From assembly GCF_050948215.1 (NCBI RefSeq), contig NC_135152.1, forward strand, positions 1,708,310-1,772,309: DNA of 64,000 nt, read 5' to 3'. The first letter of the stretch is position 1. Each line of letters begins with the position of its first letter. This stretch comes from Halictus rubicundus. Its lineage: Eukaryota; Arthropoda; Insecta; Hymenoptera; Halictidae. This document shows positions 21,373 through 33,567 of the stretch, piece by piece. A program made the translations under genes and the position numbers. The notes below the pieces were generated by a model. The model ran no database searches. It had not been told where the DNA came from and saw only the letters and a list, made by a program, of their open reading frames with translations.

Positions 21373-23541
21373 ATGTCAGACAACGATTCATTTCACATTT
21401 ATGGGATCGATCGTCCTGGAGGAATAATAAGTATAGGATATTCTGGTATAACTGAGTCTAATATTAATCGTCTTCCAAATATAGAAGTAACTATAAGAAG
21501 GCATCTTTCTAATATAAGACCAGAAAGACAAGCTAACGCATCAAATAACGGTAAAAATTTTCATTGTTTACATTATTGTTAATGGATTCATTTGTAATCC
21601 ATGATGTGTGCGAAGTACTTATTGTACATATTTTTTTTGTCAATCTAGATTAGTGTAAAAATATAATGCTACAGTATTAAAAATACTAGTATTCTAATTT
21701 TATTCTAACAAAAACACTATTAATTGTTAATAGAAGTATCCAATGTTCAAGTTGAAGAGGTTTTAGCCAATGAAGAACCACTGCCAGAACCTGCAGGAAG
21801 TACACAATCAGCAAGTGATGTAACCGATGGAGCATCTTCTCCAAATCAACCAGAAGTCAGTGTTCCAGCGGTAAACTCAGAAGATGAGTACGTATAGTAT
21901 CCTATACTAATGTTTGATATGACATGAAAAACTAAATTTAAATGCATGTACATTGCATAAATAATTTTTATTCAATATAGCAGGAGATACTGTTGGGTGT
22001 GTTTTGCGACAGATGAAGATGATGCGACTGCATCCTGGGTAAAACCATGTCATTGTCGTGGTACAACTAAATGGGTTCATCAGGGTTGCATTCAGAGATG
22101 GGTTGACGAAAAACAGAAAGGACGTGCAGGCGCTAATGTAGCATGTCCACAGTGTAACACAGAATACATCATTGTATATCCAAATATGGGTTTGTTATCG
22201 TTTAATTATTCTTTCATTTGTTATGCAGGCTTTCCAAAAAGGTCAGGACCAAACTAGGTCAAGTAGGTAAAAAAAGTTCATGTAAACTTATGTCCAAAAG
22301 TCGAAGAATTATAAAAAATAGTTATAAATAAACTTTCATTGATGAAACGCCAATTACGTATTTACACGACTGAAAGTAAAACGGACGTCACAATAAGTGA
22401 TAGAAGCTTTCAGCTGTAGGCCAAGTCATGTAAACATTAACTGCCAATGAGAATTATTTGTATGTGTCTGTGATTCTGTATAACGAGTCTTAAGAATAAC
22501 TGCCCTGGACATCTTTGAACGCTTATAACTCTTCGGTAAAGCATTTTCAGACATAAATTTATATGAAATTTTTTTACCTACTTGACCTCACTAACACGTG
22601 GTACAGGTTTTGTCCTGACCATTTTGGACACCTTTTAATTATAAAAATGAAAACAATATAATCTTATGAAAATGGTATTTATAATAAATATATGTAAAAT
22701 ATTTTAGGACCTTTGGTAGTAGTATTAGACAACATTGACGGAGTAATTTTCCGAATTTGTCCGTACATAGCAGCCAGTATAGTTGTCGCATCTATGTATT
22801 GGACGGCTGTGACATATGGAGCGGTAACTGTAATGCAAGTAGTTGGGTATAAAGATGGTTTAGCCATGATGGAGCAAGCTGACCCATTAGTGTTACTAGT
22901 TGGTTTGCCGACGATTCCGATACTGTTGGTATTGGGAAAAATGCTAAGATGGGAAGATCAGGCTCTTAGCCTATTCAGACGACATGCATGTAAGGTTCCT
23001 ATTCTGAGGTATTTTTTGCCAAATAGGTATGTAATCATAAATGTAAATGACTTCGATCAATAATACGTACATTGAGTTAATAATCTGTATATTTGTTATT
23101 TCAGTTATTCTAGTGATGATAGAGCCCAATTTGAAGAGATGCCACCCATGAGTGATCCAGTATCAGCAACGCGCATTCTTTGTGGAGCACTTCTACTACC
23201 CAGTATTGCCAGTATATGTGGCAAAATATTTTTCGAAAGCATACACTCCAATTTTCAAAGGACGTTACTCGTATGTGTTTGTTCGTTTGTTTTGTGTGTG
23301 TGTGTGTGTGTGTGTTGTGTTGTGTGTGTGTTAGTAGTCAAACTTTAAATAATTCTTAAAACTGTTTTATGGAATTTTACAGGGTGGTATAGCATTCATA
23401 ACAATAAAAGGCGCATTCAAAATATATCATAAACAACAACAGTACGTGAGACAATGCCAACGACGTATAATGGATTATACAGATGATAATATTGCATTGT
23501 ACAGAAGACAACAAAATTCTGACACCAATCAAACAAGTTAA
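21373..23541 (+). CDS. MARCH5: E3 ubiquitin ligase MARCH5 (MITOL)
   Basis: Six coding exons: 21373-21550, 21734-21887, 21981-22189, 22708-23026, 23105-23270, 23383-23541. All introns are GT-AG and phases join cleanly to 394 codons. The family is an outer mitochondrial membrane RING-CH ligase that ubiquitinates fission and antiviral-signalling proteins. The RING-CH C4HC3 ligands by my count are C115, C118, C134, C136, H144, C147, C166 and C169 (CWVC, CHC, WVHQGC, CPQC). Several hydrophobic segments follow in exons 4-6 (VVVLDNIDGVIF, YIAASIVVASMYW, PLVLLVGLPTIPILLVLG, ILCGALLLPSIASICG), fitting a multi-pass membrane protein. The N-terminus is about 100 residues longer than in mammals (278 aa total there), acidic and low-complexity. 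The start is the ATG giving MSDNDSFHIYG; the exon 2/3 junction is the least certain. Confidence 0.92.
22228..22632. mobile_element. MITE in MARCH5 intron 3
   Basis: About 405 bp with imperfect terminal inverted repeats: left GGCTTTCCAAAAAGGTCAGG, right (inverse) GGTGTCCAAAATGGTCAGGA. An inner pair, AGGTCAAGTAGGTAAAAAAA, is perfectly inverted. No coding sequence. Class not determined; possibly Tc1/mariner-related. Confidence 0.6.
23293..23332. repeat. (TG)n microsatellite in MARCH5 intron 5
   Basis: A run of TG with two TTG interruptions just after the exon 5 donor (23271). Confidence 0.9.
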
Positions 23542-23740
23542 ATATGAAAGTCCGTGTGCTATTCTCGAAACACTGTACTTCCTCAGATTTAGAGGAATTC
23601 AACTTCTTAGTGTACTTTTATTATAAAGAGAAATGTCCAATGCTTAACTTTTATCTAACAATGTAAGTTTATGGGTACTATGATCAGATTTAACAAATAC
23701 GTAAGATATACACATATGAGGATGGGAAATTGTTATTATA

Positions 23741-24772
23741 CAGGGTGGACCATATAAATGGGGACACCTAAATATCTTTCGTATTTTCGATCCCATGAAA
23801 TAACTTCTCAGGATAAAGTTATAATATTATAAGGGGCAAATGTAGTGAAACACAAAAAAATTTTCAGGTCATTTTTTTAATAAAATTTCAAGGTCATCGG
23901 TATTTTTTTAAATGCAACAGTATTTTTGTTTTACAATAGCATAATGGATAATAAAAAACTAAATTCAGTGGATACCATCTTTCTGATCTCGACGTGACCT
24001 TGAGCAAAAATAATCATGTTGGAGCAAGAAAAATGTAAAAGTTTAAAACTTAAGTGTTTCAGCCTGAATTATTTATTGTTTACGTCGTGATTGACAGCTA
24101 TTGCTTTACAAATCATAATAACGTTCGATTTGGTGGCCATTCTCATTGATGCAATATTGCAATCTCGTAATAAATAGTTTGTAAGAATAGTCAATTTCCT
24201 GAGAGGTAATTAAATCACATGCTGCAATATCCATTGCCGCATATCTACTGGCATTGTAGGTTTATTCTTGTAGACAACACATTTTATTTTGCCCCATAAA
24301 GAATAATCTAGTGGTGTCAGATCCGGAGAACGGGCTGGCCATGCTACGGTTCTTCGTCCAATCCAGCGTCCAGGATATTTCATATGTAATACAGTTCTGG
24401 CAACTGTAGAATAATAAGTTTAGAAAATGAGCTAAAAAATAACATAAGTTAGGCTAAAACACGTAAGTTTTAAACTTCTACATCTTTCTCTCTCCAACAT
24501 GATTATTTTTGCTCAAGGTTGTGTCAAGGTCAAAAAGATGATATCCACCAAATTAGTTTTTTATTATCTATCATGTTACGTAAAAAAATATACTGTTCCA
24601 TTTTAAAAAATACTGATGACATTGAAATCTTATTTTAAAAATGACCTAAACAATTGTTTGTTCACCATTACATTTGCCTCTTAAAATAGTGTAACTTCGT
24701 CCTGAGAGGTTTTTTCATAGGACACTAAATACGGAAGATATGTAGGTGTTCCTATTTATATGGTCCACCCTG
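23741..24772 (-). mobile_element. Mariner-like element, internally deleted
   Basis: 1032 bp bounded by TA dinucleotides, with long (about 325 bp) terminal inverted repeats starting CAGGGTGGACCATATAAAT. Between them the minus strand keeps only the C-terminal part of a DDE transposase: GRWIGRRTVAWPARSPDLTPLDY, with the third catalytic Asp in RSPDLTPLDY. It then runs into a stop. The N-terminal two thirds, including the DNA-binding region and the first two catalytic residues, are missing. Related in design to 40859-42659 but a different family. It lies between the convergent MARCH5 and ADO genes. Confidence 0.85.
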
Positions 24773-26277
24773 TATATATAATTCTAATTAGTAAATTATT
24801 ATAATATATGTCTGGCATGAAATAATTAACTGTAAGAAATGTTATATCTCTTAAACATGTTAGTAGAACAACAATGATGTCTGTTCATCCTTCCTTGAAT
24901 AGTAAATAAGGCGTATAAATTGAACTATGCTAATGATGGTTTTTTTTAGTGCAATTCTATTTCTTTATTACATCAAATTAACTTTTTCGCTGCAACGTTT
25001 TTTGTAATTAAGGGAGTTTATGGTTAGCAGCGAAAAGATTAATAGCTAAGAAAATAACGAAGTATTGTTTACTATATTAAAACTTTAATTTATTAGTAAT
25101 GAAACTGTATATTTTCTGAAATCTGGAATGCGTACGTATCCTCTGTATCGAAAAAATACCTGAACCTACGATGTAGTGATTGCCTGTAATTTGCCAGATG
25201 TGAGAAAGAGAGCATATTCTTTGTAGAAGTTCATTTTTATTATGGATAAGTTTTGGAATAGATAACAAATTATATAATATATCCAATAAAAAATTTTACA
25301 AAGGGAACATTATCTTATGTAAATGCTTTATTTTCTGTAGATATAAGAAATTAGTAAAGATCGATTCAAATCAATAAACTGTGTTATTTTTGTAAATATA
25401 AGCAAATATGACATTACTGTGAAGATCCATCGGTTGACTTAAGTTTGTGGCACTCACAGTCGCTATTCCCAAAAATGTTCCTGGATAAAAAAAATCGCCA
25501 TACAATACAAAAACGCAGGTGCTAAAGGAATTTTTCAAAAAAGAATTCTATAGTATACAAATATATTTATTAATATATTATTTTTCCGGTGATGTAAATT
25601 TTGAATAAATTAAGTACAATATTTATTTGAAAAATACTTTGCCTCGTTATTTTTAAACATTGTAGTTGTTTTTGTTTTTTCACATGTACCACACAGATAG
25701 TTAAATTAAAAAAAATATGATAATTTTTACATTATACAAAGACATACATATCTTGCTATACTTAAAATAACTACTTTTATACAAACAGAAATGTTGTTTC
25801 TATCCTATAACTAACAGATGTTCTTTTATCGCGCTTTACACATCAATTCTATGTACTATAATACATTCTTTGTTTACATCCTAGTTTTGTATGCCAAGGA
25901 AATAGTAAATTTAAAATAATGATTTATATGTAACATTTTTAATAACTATCAAACCAATAAAAATACAAAACAACATGCAAGTGATTCGTAAAAAAGAAAA
26001 CAATTTTTGGAACGTTACAAAGTTTTAGCAATAATCAATAAAACTGAATACAATATTATAAAATGTAAAACAATTTTTATCGTATGAAACTTATGTGTTA
26101 CTTTTAATTGATAACAAACTCATTAAAAATAAACAATAAGAATATACATTCAAGTAGAAATTAGATAATCATAAAAGCTCCTGGTACAAATAAAATTGTT
26201 CTTCAATTGTAAATGAATGCTGTAGAATGTACATTTCTTTAACAAATTGAACATAGGACACGTTTTGATGTTTCACG
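24773..26277. other. Intergenic region between MARCH5 and ADO
   Basis: AT-rich sequence holding the 3' ends of two convergent genes. I could not assign polyadenylation sites with confidence; ATCAATAAACTGTG near 25370 is one candidate on the plus strand. No RNA gene or element recognised. Confidence 0.5.
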
Positions 26278-27116
26278 TCACATTAAAGGTGGCCCTGTGT
26301 ACTTAAGACTTTCAGAGTCAAAATTTGGTGGTCCTTCAAATGCTAGTAATTTAACTTCTTCGATTATATCTGGCAAGTCCATGCATGATGTAGAACTAAT
26401 AGTTTTGAAGAATGTGCATGGTCTTGGACCATTTCCAGAATCATCTTCGTCGTAAGGTGGACTAAGTATATCTAAAAATGCAGCAGGACCTTCGATGCAT
26501 GAAATTTCATGCAAATTTTTATCCCAGGGTGTAAGAACACAAGCAGGTGAATTACTGTGCAAAGATATTGGTCGATGTCTAAATGCATCTTTTTCTTTAT
26601 TTAACTTGATTATATGATCATCGTTTGTTTTCAAGGTGTAACTGTTCACTTGAACTGTACCACTAATTACCTGTATACACATTAAAATTAAAAGATACAT
26701 TAGTCAACTCAGCATATATTTATATATATTTATATCTGAAAAAAGATAATATTTCATGTACATACCTTTAAAAAGCCATGCATTCCAGGGTGATCATGCA
26801 TAGGCATTGTAACTCCATGTTTCAATATAAAAATTGAAATAGTCAAATCTTTATTTTCAAATATATTGATAACACACATTGGTGCGGATTGTATTTGTAT
26901 AAAATCAAGAACTTGTTTGTTTAAATTGACATCTTCAGCTGTAATTTTATTCATTAAATTCCATAATTTATCAAAATTCTTTTGGCAAAGTTTGAATCCG
27001 ACGTTTCTTCGTCCATCAAATGTTTTCAATGCTTGTTTCCATAAAATTTCGATCGCCGATGCCATGTTTCGAGTTTGTACTACTATTCTTCTAGAAACAC
27101 CTTGTAAAAACCACAT
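26278..27116 (-). CDS. ADO: 2-aminoethanethiol (cysteamine) dioxygenase ADO
   Basis: Two exons, 27116-26766 and 26670-26278, joined in phase 0 by a GT-AG intron (AAG|GTATGT ... ACAG|GTAATT), giving 247 residues (human about 270). The PCO/ADO family is a cupin-fold, non-haem iron thiol dioxygenase that oxidises cysteamine to hypotaurine and, in animals, N-terminal cysteines, so coupling oxygen to N-degron turnover. The iron ligands are visible as H107 and H109 in MPMHDHPGMHG and H171 in WDKNLHEI. The glycine-rich cupin strand ISGTVQV opens exon 2. The first 17 residues are basic and hydrophobic and could be a mitochondrial signal, or translation could start at M18 (MASAIEILWKQAL), which aligns better with the usual family start. 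The gene is intact. Confidence 0.93.
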
Positions 27117-27843
27117 TGCTATTTCAATAATTTACTGGTAAAATATTTCCAAATAACTGGTAACTAAAGGACTAACGCTATGTAATCTTGATTATTATAA
27201 TACAGACTCTTAACTAGCGTATAAAAGGAAAAATCAAAATTATTTTTAATTACAATTATATTAAAAGTTTGAATAAGTACCGTTAAATTATTATGCACAA
27301 ATACGATTCACATTCAATGTTCTCCACCAAAATTTCATTGAACAAGTGTTCTATATAGAAATCAACAAAATTGTCACATTTAGAGGTTAAACGAGACGTA
27401 TGTAGATTTCACTGTAGTTATGCATAACAATTTCGGAAGTGATATTACTATTTTTAAACAACAATAAACGATATTGATATATATTCCAGTCTTTTATGTA
27501 CTTAATGTTTGGTCCTTGCTAATATCTCACACTTAATATGTGATTGACTACTCCATGCTAACATGGCTGTGTGATTTGATATCAACACAAGTCATGATAT
27601 GTAAACATAAACAAAAACTTGGCTGTTTAAAGTCAATGCTATGTAAGCAAATATTCTATATTTTCTGATAATACATCACTGTATTAAAAAGTATTTAAGA
27701 AGAAAAGAAATCTTATTTATAAAAAAAATTTAATACATTATTATAAATATTGAAAAATGTGTATAACTATGTTGTACATATATCTGCATTGTTCAATCAA
27801 ATATATAAATGCTGTCCAATCCTATAAGTTTATGTATATGCAT
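27117..27843. other. Upstream region of ADO
   Basis: AT-rich, no repeat or frame recognised. It should contain the ADO promoter. It ends at the target duplication of the 13-kb gypsy. Confidence 0.5.
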
Positions 27844-29541
27844 TGTCACGTTGTCCCGATTTTCGGGCCCGTCCGACGGGAGAAAACCTGGGAAACGGCG
27901 GGTTTTTATAGGCCGTGAGGCCGGGCCACGCTCGGCCGCGCGATACGTGGTCCACCCGTGACAAACGGTATCCCGTAGACTCGATTTTCCGACGGATTTT
28001 ATAAGGTTCGGGACTGGAAACGGGCGCCAGACACGCGCAAGTGTCACACGAACAATTCGTAACGAACGCGAGACGCGAATTACAATACCGAACCTACGTG
28101 ACCCGCGCGAGGGCCTGAATAGCGGCAGCCGGGGCCAGGATTCTACGCGGAGGGAATACGGGACGTTTCCCGCGGCGGAAAGGTTTCTCACAATGAAGCG
28201 TACACGAGTTTGGGGCTTCGAGTTAACATTTATTTCATCCGGTCTTTACAAGGAGCTGCCGGGATCGCCCGGCAGCGGTGTAATCGAAGCCCGCGCGATT
28301 TGACAAGTTTGTACGACAGGTAGACGGTCGCTCGCGCTTTTTGCACCCGGGTATGCTTTCCTACGCGTCGAACTCGATCGCGGGCGCGATGTACGGCAGC
28401 CTCTATTGACAATTAGCCGGTCGAGAAGCGCCCGGGTTCCGATGATATACGCGGCAGCAAATGCTAAATGACTGTGGCCGTCGGAAGTAGCCGGAAAGGG
28501 CGATACGGCTTTCGTCGCGTCGTCCCACCGTGGGACGTCCCCAGATTGGATTCGCCAAAAATCGGTAACGGTACGGGCCCCCCGTCCGTTCACCGACCGA
28601 CGGCCTCACCCCCTGCTCGATTCTATTCTGATCGCGATTCACGGCGAGCGAGGTCACGTCTTAAATTCGACTCGAAGTCCGGCCGATTCGCAAAAACGCT
28701 AACCGAGCCAACGCGAAAATCACAATAGTGTGGAAAAACCTGGTCGGCGCTTACCACTCGGCAACGTGGTCTAGTTCTGCTCCGCTGTCCCGGTGTTCAG
28801 CAGCCCTCTCTAATCGTATGTCTCGGCAGAACTACGTTTTCCCAAAATTACTATAAGACTGAAGCAATAGTAAAGCAACTATTCCGTACGAATTTCGGCA
28901 GCACAGTGACCTACTTCGCGAAGACTCGCCAACGCGGAAATGAGGCGTCCCCCACTATCCTACTTTTCCCTGCTCCCGCGCGACGCTCGAATCTATCGCT
29001 CGCTTTCGCGCGGCAGGGCCGCGCCCGGCGGTCCGGAGCCCTCGGCTACGGATCTATCGGCTAACGCTTTCCTGATGACACGCGTTGATTGGCCGCTTCC
29101 CTTGGAGAAAGACATCGTGCCATTCCCTCGACGGGTGCTTGTAGCTTTCCGGGACGAGGCGGCGACGAGGTCGAGATGATGTACGCCTCAGACCCGTAAT
29201 TCCTCGGCGGCGCCTCCGGGTTGGCAGGCCCGGGGTCCTCCTCGTTGTCTTCCTGTAGGGCGTCCCCCGTAGCCGTCCCCTGAACGTTTTCCCTTAGGAT
29301 TTTCCGCGCTCCTGGGAGGGTCGGAAAAGGATCCGGGTCCCCCTGGGACCCGGCCACGGTCCTGCAACTTCTTGTCGCGCCAAGTGGCGCGGCATTTAAA
29401 CCGCGTCAATATCCAATCTGGGATCTCGGACGCTCCCAGGGAGATCGATCACGTCCACCGTTATCGCGGTGGTGCTGCCAAAGGGCGGCCCGGTCTTTCG
29501 ATCTAAGATCTGAGGAACGTGGACAACTTTGCCACGTCACA
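27844..29541 (-). repeat. 3' LTR of the 13-kb gypsy
   Basis: 1698 bp, TG...CA, GC-rich. Small open frames inside it are shared with the other LTR and are not taken as genes. Confidence 0.92.
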
Positions 29542-29560
29542 ACTCCTCCCCCCCCCCCGG
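29542..29560 (-). other. Polypurine tract of the 13-kb gypsy
   Basis: On the minus strand a G-rich run (GGGGGGGGGGGAGGAGT) directly precedes the 3' LTR. Confidence 0.7.
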
Positions 29561-30146
29561 GGAAGACCGGGCCATACCGGTGGCAGCCACCGACCAGGCT
29601 TCCGCGGGCTCGGCAGCGTAATCTCAATCTGGGAGTGTCCGCCGGTTCACAAAAAAAACTGAATTGTCACAGACAAATACCCATCACCAATATTATCTAC
29701 GACAAATACTTACGGAACGAGTCACAAAGATTCGGGCGTGACATCTGCTTCCGGCCGGCACCAACTTACACCTATTCGCGAGTGCTTTAGTCGCGCGCAG
29801 AGGGAGTTCGAGGGGTTGGGTACGGTAACGCGAAATAGATAGCCGGTTCCTTTCCTTACGGCCTTTCTCGCTCATTACTTTTCGCGGCACTTCGCATCCT
29901 CGGCATTCTTATCTCCCTTCATCCTACGGCAACTCAACTTAATATACGGGCCTATTGGCGACGATAACGAACTTATCACTTCAATAAAAAGAATTTTCCT
30001 TTCGGCATCGATATAAGTCTTTACCAGGCACTGTTCTGCCTGCCCGTCGAACTTGGGGCCGCGGTTGGGGCGGGCGAGGCGGTCGGTTCGGCATCGTTCC
30101 TACGCGTTCTTCTTAGGGCCACTAAGCTTGGTGACCCCAGAGGTGA

Positions 30147-33100
30147 TCAGGTCCACCCGCCTTCCAATTCTGTCCGCCTTTCGGACACGTCTTGATGGTA
30201 TTTCCTAGGCGGCCGCAGCGAAACAGTCCGGCTCGTACAGTAGCGTGCCTTATGGTCGCGGGCTCCGCACCTCCAACACCCGTTCTGCCGGTTCCGTAGC
30301 TCCGGGGTGATCGGTCGTTGTACGGCATCGGGTGGAGGGGCCACTTTCGGCAACGTCCAGACTGTGGCTTCTCTTCGGGGTTCCCGGGAGTACGTGTAAG
30401 CGGCCGACTCCCAACGTGGCTCTACTCGGGCCTTTCGGCGCTGGTCCGTCGCCTCCTCTGCCTGGCGTCGACGGAAACTCACTAGCCCGATCCAGTATTC
30501 CTCCTCAACGGCCTGGAGGGCCCGGCTGCTGCCTCCCCCAGGGGCTGGACGGGGTCGTAAGCGACTGGTATGTCTGTTTGCCCGACCTGGTGGCGACTAA
30601 CACCGCGGGGTCCAGAACTTCTGGGGGCCGCTCGTGTATTGGGGGAGCGGCACGGCATTTCGCGCTGATTTGCGACTGACCCTTCCCCTGGCGGGGTGGC
30701 CACCTCCTGTTGGCTCGGAGAACCGTCCAGCGGCAGATCCTCTATGCGATTGTCGATGGTGTCGTTTAGTCCCCCGGCTGTGGGGTCCGGCAGCTGGTCC
30801 GATTCCGGGCGCTCGTCGGCGGACTCATACGCGATGGCAGAGCTTTGTCGTTCATATGACGAAGGGAACGCTTTCAGGTCACTTATGTGGAGATCTTTGC
30901 CCAAATCCTTGCTTGCTTGCGTGGCTACTCGATACCCTACCGGCGAGATCTTTTTCGTTGCAATCACGGGCCCTACATACTTCGGCACTAATTTCGCCGC
31001 ACCATGCTGCGCTGCCGTCGATAGGACGCGTTGCCGTTTTAAAACCCGGTCCCCTTTCCTCGAACTCCCGATCGCGGTGTCGCAAATTGCAGTGACGCGA
31101 CTGACGGTTGTACGCGTCTGCTAAATTTTCTATTACCCAGCTCCTTAGCCTCGGCAGCTGGGCAACCCGCTCTGTCCACTTCGTTGTGGGTCCTACCTCG
31201 AAGTCTATAGGCGGTTCCGCATTCGCTCGTACGCATTTGGCCGGTCGCGGTTCTCGCCCGAAATTTAAAAAGGCTGGGGAAGCCTGTAATACCGAGTGTC
31301 GTGCTGTTGTCGGTCGGCAGCACGTCCGGGGTTCCCCATCGGGAGAAAACTAACCCCTTACGAACCTCGGCAACTTTCGGACGGGCCGCACGTCGTAGCG
31401 GGGCGCACTCAATCCATTTTGTGAACAGATCTTATATCACGAGGAGGTACGCGTGACCGGACCTGCGAGGAGGGAACGGGCCCATAATGTCGGCAGCTAC
31501 CACTGACCACGGCGTGTTGATACGGCGCCGACCCATCAATCCGGAAGGGAGTGTCTGCTCCACTTTCGTGAGTTGACAGGTAGTACAGCGTCTTACGTAT
31601 TCTACCGCAGTACGATACATGCCGGGCCAGTAGTAGCGAATCGCGATTCGATAAGAGGTCTCATCAATGCCCCGGTGTCCCGCTTGCGGGCTGTCATGCG
31701 CCTCCTGCAGGATCTCGGTTCGGCGTTCCTCGGGGACAACTAATTTCCATTCGTCCCCGTCTTGCCCTAATGTTTCTGCGATCAGAGGATCGGTTCTTCG
31801 GCAAAATAATTCCCCGCTACGAACGCACCAGTCTTTAAATTTTTCCGGGTTTTTCTCGACCGCCGCGACTTTTCCCTCGTACCAGCTCGCGCGTACTACG
31901 GCAGCTATCGGAGTTCCCCCCCCCCAATGACACCCCCACCTTCCAAAAACGCGCGAGAGTGCATCCGGCACCCTTCTAAATACGCGCGAAATTTTTGTAC
32001 CGCCCAGACTACCGCTAGACATTCTAATTCCTTCGCGGAATATTTTCTCTCCGGCATCGTGAGAGATCTGCTGGGAGCGCGATTACTTTTTCTATACCCT
32101 CTACCTCTTGTTTTACAATGGCGCCTAACCCTACCGTGCTCGCATCCGTCTGCAATGTGAAAGGGATTTCGAAATCAGGGCACGAAAGAGTCGGTGCGGT
32201 CGCGATCGCATCCCTTAAGGTTTCAAAGGCGGTTTGTTGTCCGTCCTTCCATTCCCATTCCCGATTTTTCCGCAATAGGTTGTTCAGCGGTTCTGCAAGT
32301 GTTGCGAATCCCGGGATGAACCTCCTATACCAGGATGCTATTCCCAGGAATCGCCGCACCTGTTTCACATTTTTCGGAGAAGGATACGTCAAGATTGGTT
32401 TTATCTCATCGTTATCGACCTTTAACCCCTCGTGACTGACCACGAATTCTAGTTAACGGACTTGCTGTCGGCAAAATTCGCATTTCTCGGGATTAATTCT
32501 TAATCCGGCATCTTTAATTCGTTTTAGCACGCGGTCTAGCCATTCAAGATGTTCGTCGAACGTTTTTGTTACGACCATTATATCGTCTAAATATTCGAAT
32601 GCGTGGGGTTCCATTTCTGGCCCTTTTAAACGATCTAACAAATGTTGGAAGGTGGCCGGTATTCCCGTGAACCCGTACGGTATGCGGCGGAAATGAAACA
32701 ATCCTTTTCCCGGTACCGTGAACGCCGTGATTTCGCGACTTCCCGGTTCTATCGGAATTTGGAACTACGCCTAGCTGAGGACTAGAGTCGAAATGCATTT
32801 CGCAGCTCGCAGCTTGTCTAGTATTTGCGTCGTGAGTGGTAGTGGGTACGCGTCTTTCCTAAACTTTGTTTCTCCGTATCGCTTAATTTTTCAACCCTCA
32901 GCATACGGTCGCGTGGGGGTGTCTCTGAACGGAAACGTTTTCTCCGGCCGCTTCGCCAAGTACCGTATTGCCCGATGGTATTCTGCGACAATTCCTAATG
33001 ACGATATTACCTCTGTTCTTAATAATATCGAAGTTTCTAGGAAAGGCCATTAATACCCGGTGTTTATGTTTTGGTTACCTCGCTCGGGCCTATGGCCTTG

Positions 33101-33286
33101 TCGCGGTACACATCCGAACAATGGACACCTTGTCCCAATCGGCAACACAAAAACTATCTCTAAATTCCTCGCTAATGTATCGAGTGTGTTCGCGTGTTTC
33201 GAAATTCTATCCCGGCAGCACGAATTTATCTTTCGCTACGCAGGGCTTTCCCCAGCAATTTTTACAACGTTAATTATAATTTGTCG
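30147..33286 (-). pseudogene. pol: Gag-pol remnant of the 13-kb gypsy
   Basis: Recognisable pieces in minus order: a weak gag finger trace (CKNCWGKP, about 33260); reverse transcriptase from KDAYPLPLTTQILDKLRAAK (near 32830) through GKGLFHFRRIPYGFTG to catalytic YLDD (about 32590), but the first catalytic motif reads STLVLS followed by stops; RNase H with LQTDAST (32100s); integrase zinc domain H...H...RRCTTCQL and first Asp in AADIMGPFPP (31432-32022), then a stop. The second catalytic Asp (TDN) persists but the downstream Glu motif is missing. A chromo-like tail (HISDLKAFPSSY) leads to a frame with a CCHC knuckle at 30210-30251. Enzymatically dead. Confidence 0.85.
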
Positions 33287-33291
33287 CTAAT

Positions 33292-33521
33292 TGAAAGGAT
33301 TCGAGAATAAAAGGCTCTGTTTATAACTATAACTGGAAAAACTAAATTAACTTTATTATAAAACACAACGTCTGAGAAACTCTTCTATGACCATACAGCT
33401 CGAACGCCGGCCAACGAATAAGAAAACAAAACACTGTTCGCTTACCGGTCGCATCATCTGCGCAGCGCTTCCTGCGCAGCGTCTCCACACACACAATATA
33501 AATGTACCATATATCTTAACA
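33292..33521 (-). repeat. 3' LTR of copia element
   Basis: 230 bp. On the minus strand it begins TGTTAAGATATATGG and ends CCTTTCA. It matches the other LTR at every position I compared. Confidence 0.93.
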
Positions 33522-33567
33522 CGCCTCCTTACATTTATATTGCACACTTGATCTCATACATATTTGC

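Noticed and set aside
27793..29627. Frames in the 1698-bp LTR (for example 115-codon minus and 86-codon plus) repeated at 39060-40691
   Set aside because: They recur only because the LTR is duplicated; overlapping frames on both strands with GC-rich composition and no domains.
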